This document shows, piece by piece, positions 15,235 through 23,232 of a DNA stretch of 36,816 nucleotides. The stretch lies in NCBI GenBank assembly GCA_024691985.1, contig JAILNC010000020.1, positions 1 through 36,816 on the forward strand. The letters are read 5' to 3'. The position numbers and the translations under genes were made by a program. The first letter of the stretch is position 1. Every line of letters begins with the position of its first letter. Under the pieces are notes generated by a model. The model saw nothing but the letters and a program-made list of their open reading frames with translations. It was not told the DNA's origin and made no database searches. The DNA comes from Oscillospiraceae bacterium. GTDB taxonomy: Bacteria; Bacillota; Clostridia; Oscillospirales; Oscillospiraceae.

Positions 15235-17556
15235 ATGGAAGAGTTCGGGACGCAGGGCTACAGACCGCAGCAGCCCATCATAAGCGGGAAAATGTCGATG
15301 ACGATCTTCGAGGGGAAAAAACCGCCCCGTATCGTCAATCTGAACAGCTTCGGCAAAGGCTGTCTTCGTTTCGGACGCGGACCCGGGAACGACATCACGG
15401 TAGAGTCGGTGCTGGTTTCGGCGCATCCCTCCCACGCACAGCTGTCCCTGGTCAACGGCATATGGCGGATCACGGACCTCAACAGCACCAACGGCCTGAT
15501 CTGCAACAACGCCTATATAAAAACCCGCAGTCTCGCCGACGGAGATATGATCCGGATCGACACACGCGACCGCAGCCGAGGAAAGGGAGATGGGGTGCTC
15601 CTGGTTTTTTCCACAGGGGAGAACACCAGAAACTGGCGGTGCGCGCCGCTCAAGGGGCAGCTCACCATTGGCCGAAGCAGAGACTGCGACATCGTCCTGC
15701 CGCAGATCAGCGTCTCCAAGCATCACGCGCGCATTTCATTCAGAAACAACACATGGATCCTTGAAGATACCAACAGCACCAACGGCGTTATCCTCAACGG
15801 CCGTCAGCTTACCGCTCAGACGATCCTGCATGAGAAGGACGTCATCTCCATCACTGACTCACATCTGATCTTTACCTCGGGCGGTGTCTACTACCGTGCC
15901 GAGGTAAAGGGCATTTCCGTCGATGTTGCGGATGTGATCATCACACGCGGCCGCGGCGGCAAGGAGGTCATCACGGGCGACCATATCACCCTGAACGTCC
16001 GGCCCGGTGAGCTTGTGGCGATCATCGGCGGCTCCGGCGCCGGGAAATCCACGATCCTCAACTGCATGTGCGGTTACCTCGAACCAGCGTTGGGCGGGGT
16101 CTATATCAACGGCACGAACCTCTATGAGAACTTTGAGACACTCAAAAAAACCTTCGGCTATGTGCCGCAGTCCGATATCGTCTATAACAACCTGACGCTC
16201 TGGGATATGCTGCTGTATACGGCCAAGCTCCGTCTGCCGCAGGATATCAGCGCCGAGGAGCGGGACGCCGCCATCCTGCGCGCCATTCGCACGGTGGATC
16301 TGGAAGAACGGCGGGATCATATGATCGGCAAGCTCAGCGGCGGCCAGCGAAAGCGTGCCAGCATCGCGGTGGAGCTGCTCTCCGACCCGAAGCTGCTCTT
16401 CCTTGACGAGCCTGCCTCCGGCCTCGATCCGGGCACGGAGCGGAGCCTGATGCAGTCGCTGCGCGCGATGGCCGACAGCGGCAAGACGATCGTGCTCGTC
16501 ACGCACAGCACGCTCCAGCTGCGCATGTGCGACAAGATCGCCTTTATGGGAAAGGGAGGCAAGCTCTGCTTTTACGGGTCCTATGACGAGGCAATGCGTT
16601 TCTTCGGCGTGAAGGATATCGTCGATGTCTACGAGCCGCTGACAAACTGCTCCGCGGAGCTGAACGCGCGTTACAGGCGCTACGCCCCGCCCCTTGGTAC
16701 GCCGCGTCCCGGGGAGGTCCCGAAGCAGAAGCGCGCCCCGACGGGCAGACAGCTGCGGGCTCTCTGTTCCCGCTACCTGCGGCTGGTGATCAACGACCGA
16801 CAAAGGCTGCTGCTGCTGTTGCTGCAGGCGCCGCTTCTGGCACTGCTGATCTCCTTCGTCGCAAACGGCAAACAGTTCGAAGAATACGAGATGACAAAGA
16901 GCCTGCTCTTCGCCCTGTCGTGTTCGGCCTTCTGGATCGGCATCCTCAATGCGATCCAGGAGATCTGCAAGGAGAGGACGATCCTCAAGCGCGAATACAT
17001 GACCGGACTCTCATTGGGCACCTATCTGTGCTCCAAGATCCTGATCATGGGCCTGATGTGCCTGATCCAGAGCCTGCTGACGGTCAGTGTGTTTGTGCTT
17101 CTGGTCGGCTCGCCGGAGAAGGGGATCGTGCTCGGCGCCTTCCCGGAGCTGCTGTTGGTGACCTTCCTGACGGCGCTTTCTGCCTCAGCCATGGGCCTGT
17201 TCGTCTCGGCGCTCTTCACCAACGCGGACCGGGCCATGACAGTGGCGCCCATCCTGCTGATGCCCCAGATCCTGTTTTCCGGCCTGCTGTTCAAGCTGGA
17301 GGGCATCACCGAGGCGATCTCCTGGTTTGCAGTCTGCCGCTGGAGCATGGAGGGCTACGGAACGACGGCCGACCTTAACGAGCTTCCGAAGCGCATGGCG
17401 CTCGAGGGCTACCCGATCCCGCACGAGGCGGAGGATTTCTTTGAGCATACGCCGGAGCATTTCTGGCGCGTGTGCGCGATCCTGTTCGCATTCACGATCG
17501 GCTTTCTCCTGCTTGCCAGGCTGGTGCTGCGCAGGCTGAAAAAGGAAGGCGCGTAA
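15235..17556 (+). CDS. FHA-FHA-ABC transporter (ATPase and permease in one chain)
   Basis: 773 residues from an ATG with GGAG 7 nt upstream. FHA domain 1 covers ~40-105 (LRFGRGPGND, SAHPSHAQL, LNSTNG) and FHA domain 2 ~140-205 (LTIGRSRDCDI, SVSKHHARI, NSTNGVILNG). The ATPase follows: Walker A GGSGAGKST (265-273), LSGGQRKR (367-374), Walker B LLFLDEP (387-393) and His424. Residues ~500-773 hold six transmembrane helices of ABC-2/ABCG type. This architecture matches the mycobacterial FHA-ABC exporter Rv1747, whose FHA domains are tied to a Ser/Thr kinase. Here it opens an operon with two kinases and a PP2C, so phospho-Thr binding probably controls export. The cargo is unknown. Confidence 0.92.
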   Translation: MEEFGTQGYRPQQPIISGKMSMTIFEGKKPPRIVNLNSFGKGCLRFGRGPGNDITVESVLVSAHPSHAQLSLVNGIWRITDLNSTNGLICNNAYIKTRSLADGDMIRIDTRDRSRGKGDGVLLVFSTGENTRNWRCAPLKGQLTIGRSRDCDIVLPQISVSKHHARISFRNNTWILEDTNSTNGVILNGRQLTAQTILHEKDVISITDSHLIFTSGGVYYRAEVKGISVDVADVIITRGRGGKEVITGDHITLNVRPGELVAIIGGSGAGKSTILNCMCGYLEPALGGVYINGTNLYENFETLKKTFGYVPQSDIVYNNLTLWDMLLYTAKLRLPQDISAEERDAAILRAIRTVDLEERRDHMIGKLSGGQRKRASIAVELLSDPKLLFLDEPASGLDPGTERSLMQSLRAMADSGKTIVLVTHSTLQLRMCDKIAFMGKGGKLCFYGSYDEAMRFFGVKDIVDVYEPLTNCSAELNARYRRYAPPLGTPRPGEVPKQKRAPTGRQLRALCSRYLRLVINDRQRLLLLLLQAPLLALLISFVANGKQFEEYEMTKSLLFALSCSAFWIGILNAIQEICKERTILKREYMTGLSLGTYLCSKILIMGLMCLIQSLLTVSVFVLLVGSPEKGIVLGAFPELLLVTFLTALSASAMGLFVSALFTNADRAMTVAPILLMPQILFSGLLFKLEGITEAISWFAVCRWSMEGYGTTADLNELPKRMALEGYPIPHEAEDFFEHTPEHFWRVCAILFAFTIGFLLLARLVLRRLKKEGA

Positions 17557-17702
17557 CACCCGCACCTGATCCGAGATCGAAACCGGGAGACGGCGCCCGC
17601 TTCTGCCCGGAGACTTGTGGCGCTGGGAAAAACAGTATTCTTTTCGGCCGTCGGACAGTCGGTTGCAACATAAAGACAATACAGAAACAAGAGGTGGAAT
17701 CA

Positions 17703-18236
17703 GTGGAAGAGCAAGTGAAGCAATTGGGACAAAAACAGCAGAAGCTGAAAAAGGCCCGCCTGATCACGATCATCGTGGCGGTGCTCCTGATTGCGTTCTG
17801 CGTATGCATCATGTTTGATGTGTTCGACTTTAAGACATCAGAGGAAAAGCCGCAGACCGAGGAAGCGTCTCCAGCCGAGGAAGTATCTCCGGCTGAGGAA
17901 GCGTCTTCGGCAACGGAGTTGCCAGAGGGAAGCACACCGCCCAAAAAGCCCGGCGTGGACGATCTGAACGGATGCAGCAACCAACTGTATCATCCGAAGC
18001 CCGAGAACTATCTGGATGAATACGAGACGGCGATCGCCCGGTCGGGCAAGAAGGATACGGTCGCCCTCACCTATGAGACGAAGCCCTGGCAGCATCATAA
18101 CGAGATCGTGGTCGAGCTCGAGAACAATACCACGGTCACAGTCCTCGCCCGCGAGAACAGCTACTCTCTCGTGCTGGTCAAGGAAGGGCTGGCGGGCTGG
18201 CTTCCCACCTACGAGCTGGAGAAAAAACAAGGCTGA
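17703..18236 (+). CDS. Membrane-anchored SH3-like protein
   Basis: 177 residues from a GTG with AGGTGG 5 nt upstream. A short charged N-terminal helix (EEQVKQLGQKQQKLKKAR) precedes one transmembrane helix (~20-40). A Glu/Pro/Ala-Ser repeat linker follows (EEASPAEEVSPAEEAS). The last ~65 residues look like a bacterial SH3 fold: VALTYETKPWQHHNEIVVEL, TVTVLARENSYSLVLV and GLAGWLPTYEL. Topology puts the SH3 domain outside, where such domains bind peptidoglycan or peptides. It sits between the ABC gene and an FHA gene in the operon, 3 nt before the latter. Confidence 0.75.
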   Translation: MEEQVKQLGQKQQKLKKARLITIIVAVLLIAFCVCIMFDVFDFKTSEEKPQTEEASPAEEVSPAEEASSATELPEGSTPPKKPGVDDLNGCSNQLYHPKPENYLDEYETAIARSGKKDTVALTYETKPWQHHNEIVVELENNTTVTVLARENSYSLVLVKEGLAGWLPTYELEKKQG

Positions 18237-18239
18237 GAC

Positions 18240-18788
18240 ATGATTTTAAAGAATCTAGCGATCGGCGTTATGCTCGGCACCGCGCTGCTGCTGCTCGGAC
18301 TCGGCACGAGCAGGCTTCCGGCCATTCTGGCTGCGGCGTGCGCGCAGCTTTTGGCGTCGCTGCTCTCGCCCGCGTTCGGCTTCGCGCTGTTTCCGTTTGG
18401 GATCCTCTTTCTGCTGACACAGCCTATCGGGGATGATTCCGACGATGCAAAGGAGACCCCGGGTGCACGGTATCTGATCGTCGCGCGGGGTGGACCGCTT
18501 GCGGGGAGGAGTTTCCTTCTTACGGAGCAGAATTCTCCGCTCAGTATCGGGCGGGCGCCGGCGGATATCCGGTTTCCGGAGAGCGCCGTCACCATCACAC
18601 ATGGGACCCACTGCAGCATTTATGTAGAAAACGGCACGGCATATCTGGTGGACAACATGTCCACCAACGGAACCTTCCTCCTTCCGTCCCGGCAACGGTT
18701 GACGCTGGGCTCTCCCAGCGCGCTGACAGACGGATCGGCTTTCTTTCTGTCAAGACCGGAGATCGCATTTGAAATTAGAAAACTATAA
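18240..18788 (+). CDS. Membrane protein with cytoplasmic FHA domain
   Basis: 182 residues. Two hydrophobic helices (~5-22 and 27-58) are followed by a cytoplasmic FHA domain (~78-180): LSIGRAPADI, ITHGTHCSIYV, NMSTNGTFLL. The Gly-Arg, the His of the phospho-binding loop and the Asn-Gly turn are present, so phospho-Thr binding is plausible. It starts 3 nt after the SH3 gene stop, so translation is coupled. It probably recruits a phosphorylated partner to the membrane complex. Confidence 0.87.
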   Translation: MILKNLAIGVMLGTALLLLGLGTSRLPAILAAACAQLLASLLSPAFGFALFPFGILFLLTQPIGDDSDDAKETPGARYLIVARGGPLAGRSFLLTEQNSPLSIGRAPADIRFPESAVTITHGTHCSIYVENGTAYLVDNMSTNGTFLLPSRQRLTLGSPSALTDGSAFFLSRPEIAFEIRKL

Positions 18789-18820
18789 ATAAAAAACAAA
18801 AACATACAGGAGGCATCATT

Positions 18821-19426
18821 ATGGCAATCAACAGAAAAAACGTGAAAAAGAACAGCTATACTTTTTCTGAACCCGAGACCTACAGGAAAACGGAAGCCGT
18901 CTCCGATTATTCCGTCTACGGGACTGACCAGATCACGCCCACCGCGCAGGTCGATCTGGTGGATGTGGCTGTAGAGGACACGTACAGTCTGTCTGGTCAG
19001 GACATCTCGAGCAAACCGGAGAACAGCTTCGAGACGATCTCCATCTATACCGCCGACACCAAGAGCGGCGGCGAGACGGAGCCCGTTGTCGGCTGGCTGG
19101 TATGCACCAAGGGGCCGAACAAGGGGAGAGATTTCAGAATCCACGCTGGCCACAACTATCTTGGCAGGGTGGAGGGCGACATCGTGATCCCCAACGATCC
19201 CAAAATCAGCCAGAGGAAGCAAATGGTGATCACGTATGCCGCCAGCAACCGCGGCTTTTCCGTACGTCCTGCCGACGGCAAGAACGAGGATTATCTCAAC
19301 GGCGAGGTCATTCTGGCACCCATGCCGCTGAAGAGCTTTGATCTGATCAGCAGCGGCGACTCCGTCTTTCTGTTTATTGCACTCTGCGGGGAAAAATTCG
19401 ATTGGAACGATGGAAAAAATGCTTGA
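18821..19426 (+). CDS. GarA-like soluble FHA protein
   Basis: 201 residues with no membrane helix; the ATG has AGGAGG upstream. Residues 1-~85 are Thr/Ser-rich and disordered-looking (YTFSEPETYRKTEAVSDY, VEDTYSLSGQD), a likely kinase substrate. Residues ~88-195 form an FHA-like domain: GWLVCTKGPNKGRDFRIH, NYLGRVEGDIVIPNDPKISQ, YLNGEVILAP. The binding-loop His is not obvious (ISQRKQ in place of S-R-x-H) and the Asn-Gly is YLNG, so affinity may be altered. The layout of Thr-rich tail plus FHA recalls GarA/OdhI, where a phosphorylated tail binds its own FHA domain. The resemblance is architectural only. Confidence 0.75.
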   Translation: MAINRKNVKKNSYTFSEPETYRKTEAVSDYSVYGTDQITPTAQVDLVDVAVEDTYSLSGQDISSKPENSFETISIYTADTKSGGETEPVVGWLVCTKGPNKGRDFRIHAGHNYLGRVEGDIVIPNDPKISQRKQMVITYAASNRGFSVRPADGKNEDYLNGEVILAPMPLKSFDLISSGDSVFLFIALCGEKFDWNDGKNA

Positions 19427-20645
19427 ATTACTGAACCAGTCAGATCCGGAGAAGACGGGTATCCCGTACGGCCCCGGCGACAAGTTCGGCCCGCCCGGAG
19501 AGAACCGGGATCCGCTGATGCCTTCTCCGGAGCCGACGCCGGAGCCGACGCCGGAACCGACGCCGGAACCGACGCCGGAACCGACGCCGGAACCGACGCC
19601 GGAGCCGACGCCGAAGTCGGACGATGCTGAAGGGAAGAACAGCGAGAATCAGTCGCCCGAAGACGGGGAGTCTTCTAAACAGGAGGAACAGCCTGCGGAG
19701 ACTGAGACGCCGACCTCGCCCGCTGTGAAGGAAGCCGTCGTAAGCATTACGGAAAGTCCTGTACCCCCGGAGACCGCAGACGGGATCCAAGGCCTGGGCT
19801 TCTGGCCTGGGCTTGTAATCGGACTGGTGTTCGGCGGAATGCTGATCGCTCTTCTGACTCGCTTTCTGCACAGCAAGAGGGGCGGGAAGCACACCCTTGT
19901 CGGGAAGAGAATGAAAGTTACCTCCGTTCAGGGACTCGGGGCCAGAAAGGATCAGCAGGACAGTCTTTACGCGACGGAGCCGAATCTGTATCGGGAGCAG
20001 GGGATCCTGCTGTGTGTCGCCGATGGTATGGGAGGACTCAGCAACGGCAGTGTCATCAGCAAAACTGCTGTATCGGCCGTCGCTAATAAATTCAAGAGTG
20101 CCGACAAAAGCGATCCCGATCGCCTTCTGGCGGCTATGCTGCAGAGTGCGAATTCTGCCGTCAACATGTTGCTCAGCCCGAATATCGGCAGCGGAGGCAC
20201 GACGCTGCTGCTTGGCCTTGTCAAGGATGGCCTCTTCTGCTTTGCCTCCGTCGGCGACAGCCGGATCTGCCTGCTGCGCGATGGGGAGTTCATGCATCTC
20301 AACCGCGCCCACACCTTTGAGGACGAGCTGTTGCTGCGCCATGTCAACGGCGAGATCAGCTATGATCAGGCCAGGACCTATCAAAAGCGCGGCGCACTGA
20401 CAAGCTACCTCGGGATGGGTTCTCTCAAACATCTGGATATCCCCAGCTTTCACATCCGCCTGAAGCCCGGCGACCGGATCATCCTGATGAGCGACGGTGT
20501 GTTCAACGCGCTCAGCGACAAGGAGCTCGCCGACATTTTGAGACACAGCCCGGCGTCTTTTGCCGACCGCATCTCCGACGGGGTCGAAAAGAAAGAAAAC
20601 CCATATCAGGACAATTATACAGCTTTGATCCTTGCCGTTTCTTGA
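19410..20645 (+). CDS. Membrane PP2C-type Ser/Thr phosphatase
   Basis: 411 residues from the ATG at 19410; an ATG at 19419 with a GATGGA site is possible. The start overlaps the GarA-like gene. Residues ~1-140 include a PEPT repeat and acidic linker, then one transmembrane helix (~147-167). The cytoplasmic part is a PP2C fold: ARKDQQDS, ADGMGGLSNG, GGTTLLLGL, SVGDSRICLLRDGE, MSDGVFNALS, DNYTALILAV. All metal-binding Asp positions are visible, so it should be an active Mn/Mg phosphatase. It would reverse the two kinases of the operon. The outward-facing N-terminal region is unusual for PP2C proteins. Confidence 0.92.
   Translation: MEKMLELLNQSDPEKTGIPYGPGDKFGPPGENRDPLMPSPEPTPEPTPEPTPEPTPEPTPEPTPEPTPKSDDAEGKNSENQSPEDGESSKQEEQPAETETPTSPAVKEAVVSITESPVPPETADGIQGLGFWPGLVIGLVFGGMLIALLTRFLHSKRGGKHTLVGKRMKVTSVQGLGARKDQQDSLYATEPNLYREQGILLCVADGMGGLSNGSVISKTAVSAVANKFKSADKSDPDRLLAAMLQSANSAVNMLLSPNIGSGGTTLLLGLVKDGLFCFASVGDSRICLLRDGEFMHLNRAHTFEDELLLRHVNGEISYDQARTYQKRGALTSYLGMGSLKHLDIPSFHIRLKPGDRIILMSDGVFNALSDKELADILRHSPASFADRISDGVEKKENPYQDNYTALILAVS
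19527..19610 (+). repeat. 12-nt tandem repeat coding for seven PEPT units
   Basis: Seven consecutive copies of CCGGARCCGACG encode Pro-Glu-Pro-Thr in the PP2C gene. The only variation is GAG/GAA in the Glu codon. This is a stiff extracellular linker and a site open to copy-number slippage. Confidence 0.9.
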
Positions 20646-20693
20646 GTTTCGTTATTTTGCGGGTTTTACCGCTGAAGAAAAGAGAGAAGTACT

Positions 20694-22004
20694 ATGAACA
20701 GAAAGAATCTTTGCCGCTTTCTTGTGCTGATGCTGGCGATAGCTCTGCTTCTGCCCGGCTCACTCGCCTATGCCGATGAAGAGAAGACCGACTCCACTCC
20801 CGTTGCGGACGCCAAGAACGCCGTCGTCCGCGTGGTCGCGGAATATAACGGCGGAAAAGATATAAGGTACGGCAGCGGCTTCGGCGTCGGGCCAAAGGAC
20901 AGCGAGCCGGAGTACTTTATCACCAATGCCCATGTTGTCCTCGGCAAAGAGGTGAAGATGCCGGAAAAGATCTATATCCTGCTTGACAACCAGGCCATGC
21001 GCGAAATATACGATGACAACGGTAAGCAGAAGGGGATCGATATCAACTATTCGAAGGTCGTCATGTGCGACTTGATCAGCGACACGACGAGCCTCTATCC
21101 GGATGTCGCGCTGCTCAAGTCCGTCAAGCCAATCCCCGGCAGGACCACACTGCCTCTTGTCAGGACCGGACGCGACGTTCCGGATGCCAGCACGGTCTAT
21201 GCCCTCGGCTTTCCGGGCAGTATGGATGATATGAACATCTCTGATTTCGGTATGAACTATGTGGCCGAGCCAGAGGAGGTCACGCTGACTGCCGGCGTCG
21301 TCTCCAAGAAGACGAACTCCCCGCTGCTGAAGGATACGGACGTGATTGTTCACTCTGCTTCCATCAACCGCGGCAATTCCGGAGGTCCCCTCATCGACGC
21401 CAACGGAGCTGTCGTCGCCATCAACACATACAGCCTTGCGGACGAGGACAAACAGTTCGTATCCATCTTCATCGATTATGCGAGGGAGCTGCTGGACAAG
21501 GCGGGGGTCGAGTACGCCACCTATGGAGAGGTGGCGGAGGAAGAGAGCTTCTTCAGCACCCGGAATATCATCCTCCTGGCGGTGATCGCACTTATCGCTG
21601 CAGGGGCAGCGGCCCTTGTGATCGTCTACAACAAGCGCGTCAACGGTATTCAGAAGCGCATGGACGATATCGAAAACAAACAGATCCGCGTTCAGGGTGT
21701 GGCCGGATATTTCGGCGGGAGACGCTTCTCCTTCGATACCCAGATCAGCTTTGGACGTGCCCCCGACAACGGCATCGCCTACCCGACCGATACCAGGGGC
21801 GTCAGCTCGCATCACTGTATGCTCCTCAAGAACGGCGATACGATCTACATCAAGGATCTCGAGTCCACTTACGGCACCTTCCTCAACGGCAGCAGGAAGC
21901 TGCCGCCCAACCAGCTCGTCAGCATCAATGTCGGCGACCGCTTTTCCCTCGGTTCTGAGGAGCAGAGCTTCATGATCACCCGAAAGGGAGGTCGGCTGGA
22001 CTGA
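20694..22004 (+). CDS. Trypsin-like (S1C) membrane protease with cytoplasmic FHA domain
   Basis: 436 residues. A signal/anchor at 8-27 (AYA cleavage possible) precedes an extracytoplasmic serine protease domain with His80 (FITNAHVVL), Asp137 (YPDVALLKS) and Ser229 (NRGNSGGPL). A transmembrane helix at ~291-312 is followed by an FHA domain at ~335-430: ISFGRAPDNG, GVSSHHCMLL, STYGTFLNG. This puts a DegP/HtrA-like catalytic unit outside and a phospho-Thr reader inside on one chain. There is no PDZ domain. It may cleave an envelope substrate under control of the kinases, or report cleavage inwards. The ATG has a weak AGAGAGAAG site. Confidence 0.92.
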   Translation: MNRKNLCRFLVLMLAIALLLPGSLAYADEEKTDSTPVADAKNAVVRVVAEYNGGKDIRYGSGFGVGPKDSEPEYFITNAHVVLGKEVKMPEKIYILLDNQAMREIYDDNGKQKGIDINYSKVVMCDLISDTTSLYPDVALLKSVKPIPGRTTLPLVRTGRDVPDASTVYALGFPGSMDDMNISDFGMNYVAEPEEVTLTAGVVSKKTNSPLLKDTDVIVHSASINRGNSGGPLIDANGAVVAINTYSLADEDKQFVSIFIDYARELLDKAGVEYATYGEVAEEESFFSTRNIILLAVIALIAAGAAALVIVYNKRVNGIQKRMDDIENKQIRVQGVAGYFGGRRFSFDTQISFGRAPDNGIAYPTDTRGVSSHHCMLLKNGDTIYIKDLESTYGTFLNGSRKLPPNQLVSINVGDRFSLGSEEQSFMITRKGGRLD

Positions 22005-22046
22005 TGCGCGGACGGAAGGACACCGTTCCAATGCCCGCTCCTTTAT

Positions 22047-22073
22047 CGCGCTTCGAGGCTTTCCCGAAGCGCG
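22047..22073 (+). other. Intercistronic hairpin between protease and kinase genes
   Basis: CGCGCTTCG (22047-22055) pairs with CGAAGCGCG (22065-22073) around a 9-nt loop. There is no T run, so it is unlikely to be a terminator; it may be an RNA processing or stability element. The kinase ATG at 22090 has only a weak ribosome site. Confidence 0.4.
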
Positions 22074-22089
22074 CAGCCTTTGAAACACG

Positions 22090-23181
22090 ATGGATCAAAG
22101 CATTACTGACCGCGGTCCCCTGACACAGGACCTCCTGCCGCCCGGCTTCCGCCTGCGAAACGAGAAAAGGGGCAGCTGCTGGCAGATCGTCCGCTGCATC
22201 GGCAGCGGCGGCTTCGGCGTGACTTATGAGGCGCTGGAGCTGCCCAGACAACGTCGCGTCGCCGTCAAAGAGCTGTTTCCCAGGGCGATTGTCACGCGCG
22301 CTGCCAACGGCATCACCGTTGATGTCCAGGGCAGCCGGGAAGTCTATCAAAAAATGCTCAACAGCTTCTACAAGGAAGCGAGCGTGCTCTCGACGCTGCG
22401 GGATATCCCCTCGGTCGTCACGATCTATGACTATTTTTACAGCAACAACACCGCCTATTATGTCATGGAGTATATCGACGGCGTCACACTGCTCAAATAC
22501 ATCGAGAGCCACGGGAAGCTGGCGCCCTCCCGGGTCCGGACGCAGTTCATACAGCTGATGGAGGATGTCGACAGGCTCCATCGCTGCGGCATCATTCACC
22601 GGGATATTTCGCCCGACAATATCATGATCACAGGCGGGAACCGCTTTATGCTGATCGACTTCGGCTCGGCCCGAAGCTTTGAGAACGAGGGGCCGCTGAC
22701 AGTCAATCTGAAACGGAATTTCGCCCCCCTCGAGCAGTATACGCCGACCGGGCAGGGCCCGTATACCGACGTCTATTCGCTCGCGGCCACGATGTATTAC
22801 TGCTTTTCCGGCGGTCTGACGCCGGATGCGTTTTCCCGGCGGACGTCGGACAGGCTGGTATCGCCGATCGCGATGGGCATCCCGATCAGTCAGCGGCAGG
22901 AAAACGCGCTGCTCAAAGCGCTGTCCGTCAGGCGGGAGGATCGCTACCAGAGCATGCGGGAGTTCAAAGAAGCATTCTATGGCGGCGAGACGCCATCGAT
23001 CCCGCGCTTCGAGACTATCCCGGAGGTCCGTAGCGCCCCGGACCCCGCTCGGGAGAAGCAGGACACATCGGCAGGCCAGCGCATCCGACAGAGCCTGGAG
23101 CGGCTGCGGGACCGGCCGCTGTCGGTGCTCGCCGCCTGCGTCTTCGTTCTCGGCGCCGTGCTGGTGGAGCTGCTGGCCTGA
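22090..23181 (+). CDS. Hanks-type Ser/Thr protein kinase with C-terminal membrane anchor
   Basis: 363 residues. An N-terminal ~30 residues precede the kinase domain: Gly loop GSGGFG (38-43), Lys60 (VAVKEL), αC Glu96, catalytic loop HRDISPDNI (170-178) and DFG (190-192). The catalytic loop has Ser where most Ser/Thr kinases have Lys (HRDxK), a variant shared with the next gene. The activation-segment end is NFAPLEQY. A juxtamembrane stretch rich in Pro/Arg/Ser leads to a C-terminal helix (~341-363) with almost nothing outside, so it senses no ligand by itself. An in-frame TGA at 22081 fixes the start at or after 22090. Confidence 0.93.
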   Translation: MDQSITDRGPLTQDLLPPGFRLRNEKRGSCWQIVRCIGSGGFGVTYEALELPRQRRVAVKELFPRAIVTRAANGITVDVQGSREVYQKMLNSFYKEASVLSTLRDIPSVVTIYDYFYSNNTAYYVMEYIDGVTLLKYIESHGKLAPSRVRTQFIQLMEDVDRLHRCGIIHRDISPDNIMITGGNRFMLIDFGSARSFENEGPLTVNLKRNFAPLEQYTPTGQGPYTDVYSLAATMYYCFSGGLTPDAFSRRTSDRLVSPIAMGIPISQRQENALLKALSVRREDRYQSMREFKEAFYGGETPSIPRFETIPEVRSAPDPAREKQDTSAGQRIRQSLERLRDRPLSVLAACVFVLGAVLVELLA

Positions 23182-23232
23182 GCGGACCGACCGGCAAAAA
23201 TACAGAATCAACAAGACAAATGGAGAAAAAAG

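Noticed and set aside
19527-19610. Short tandem repeats resembling a CRISPR array
   Set aside because: The units are 12 nt, contiguous, without spacers, and encode PEPT in frame.
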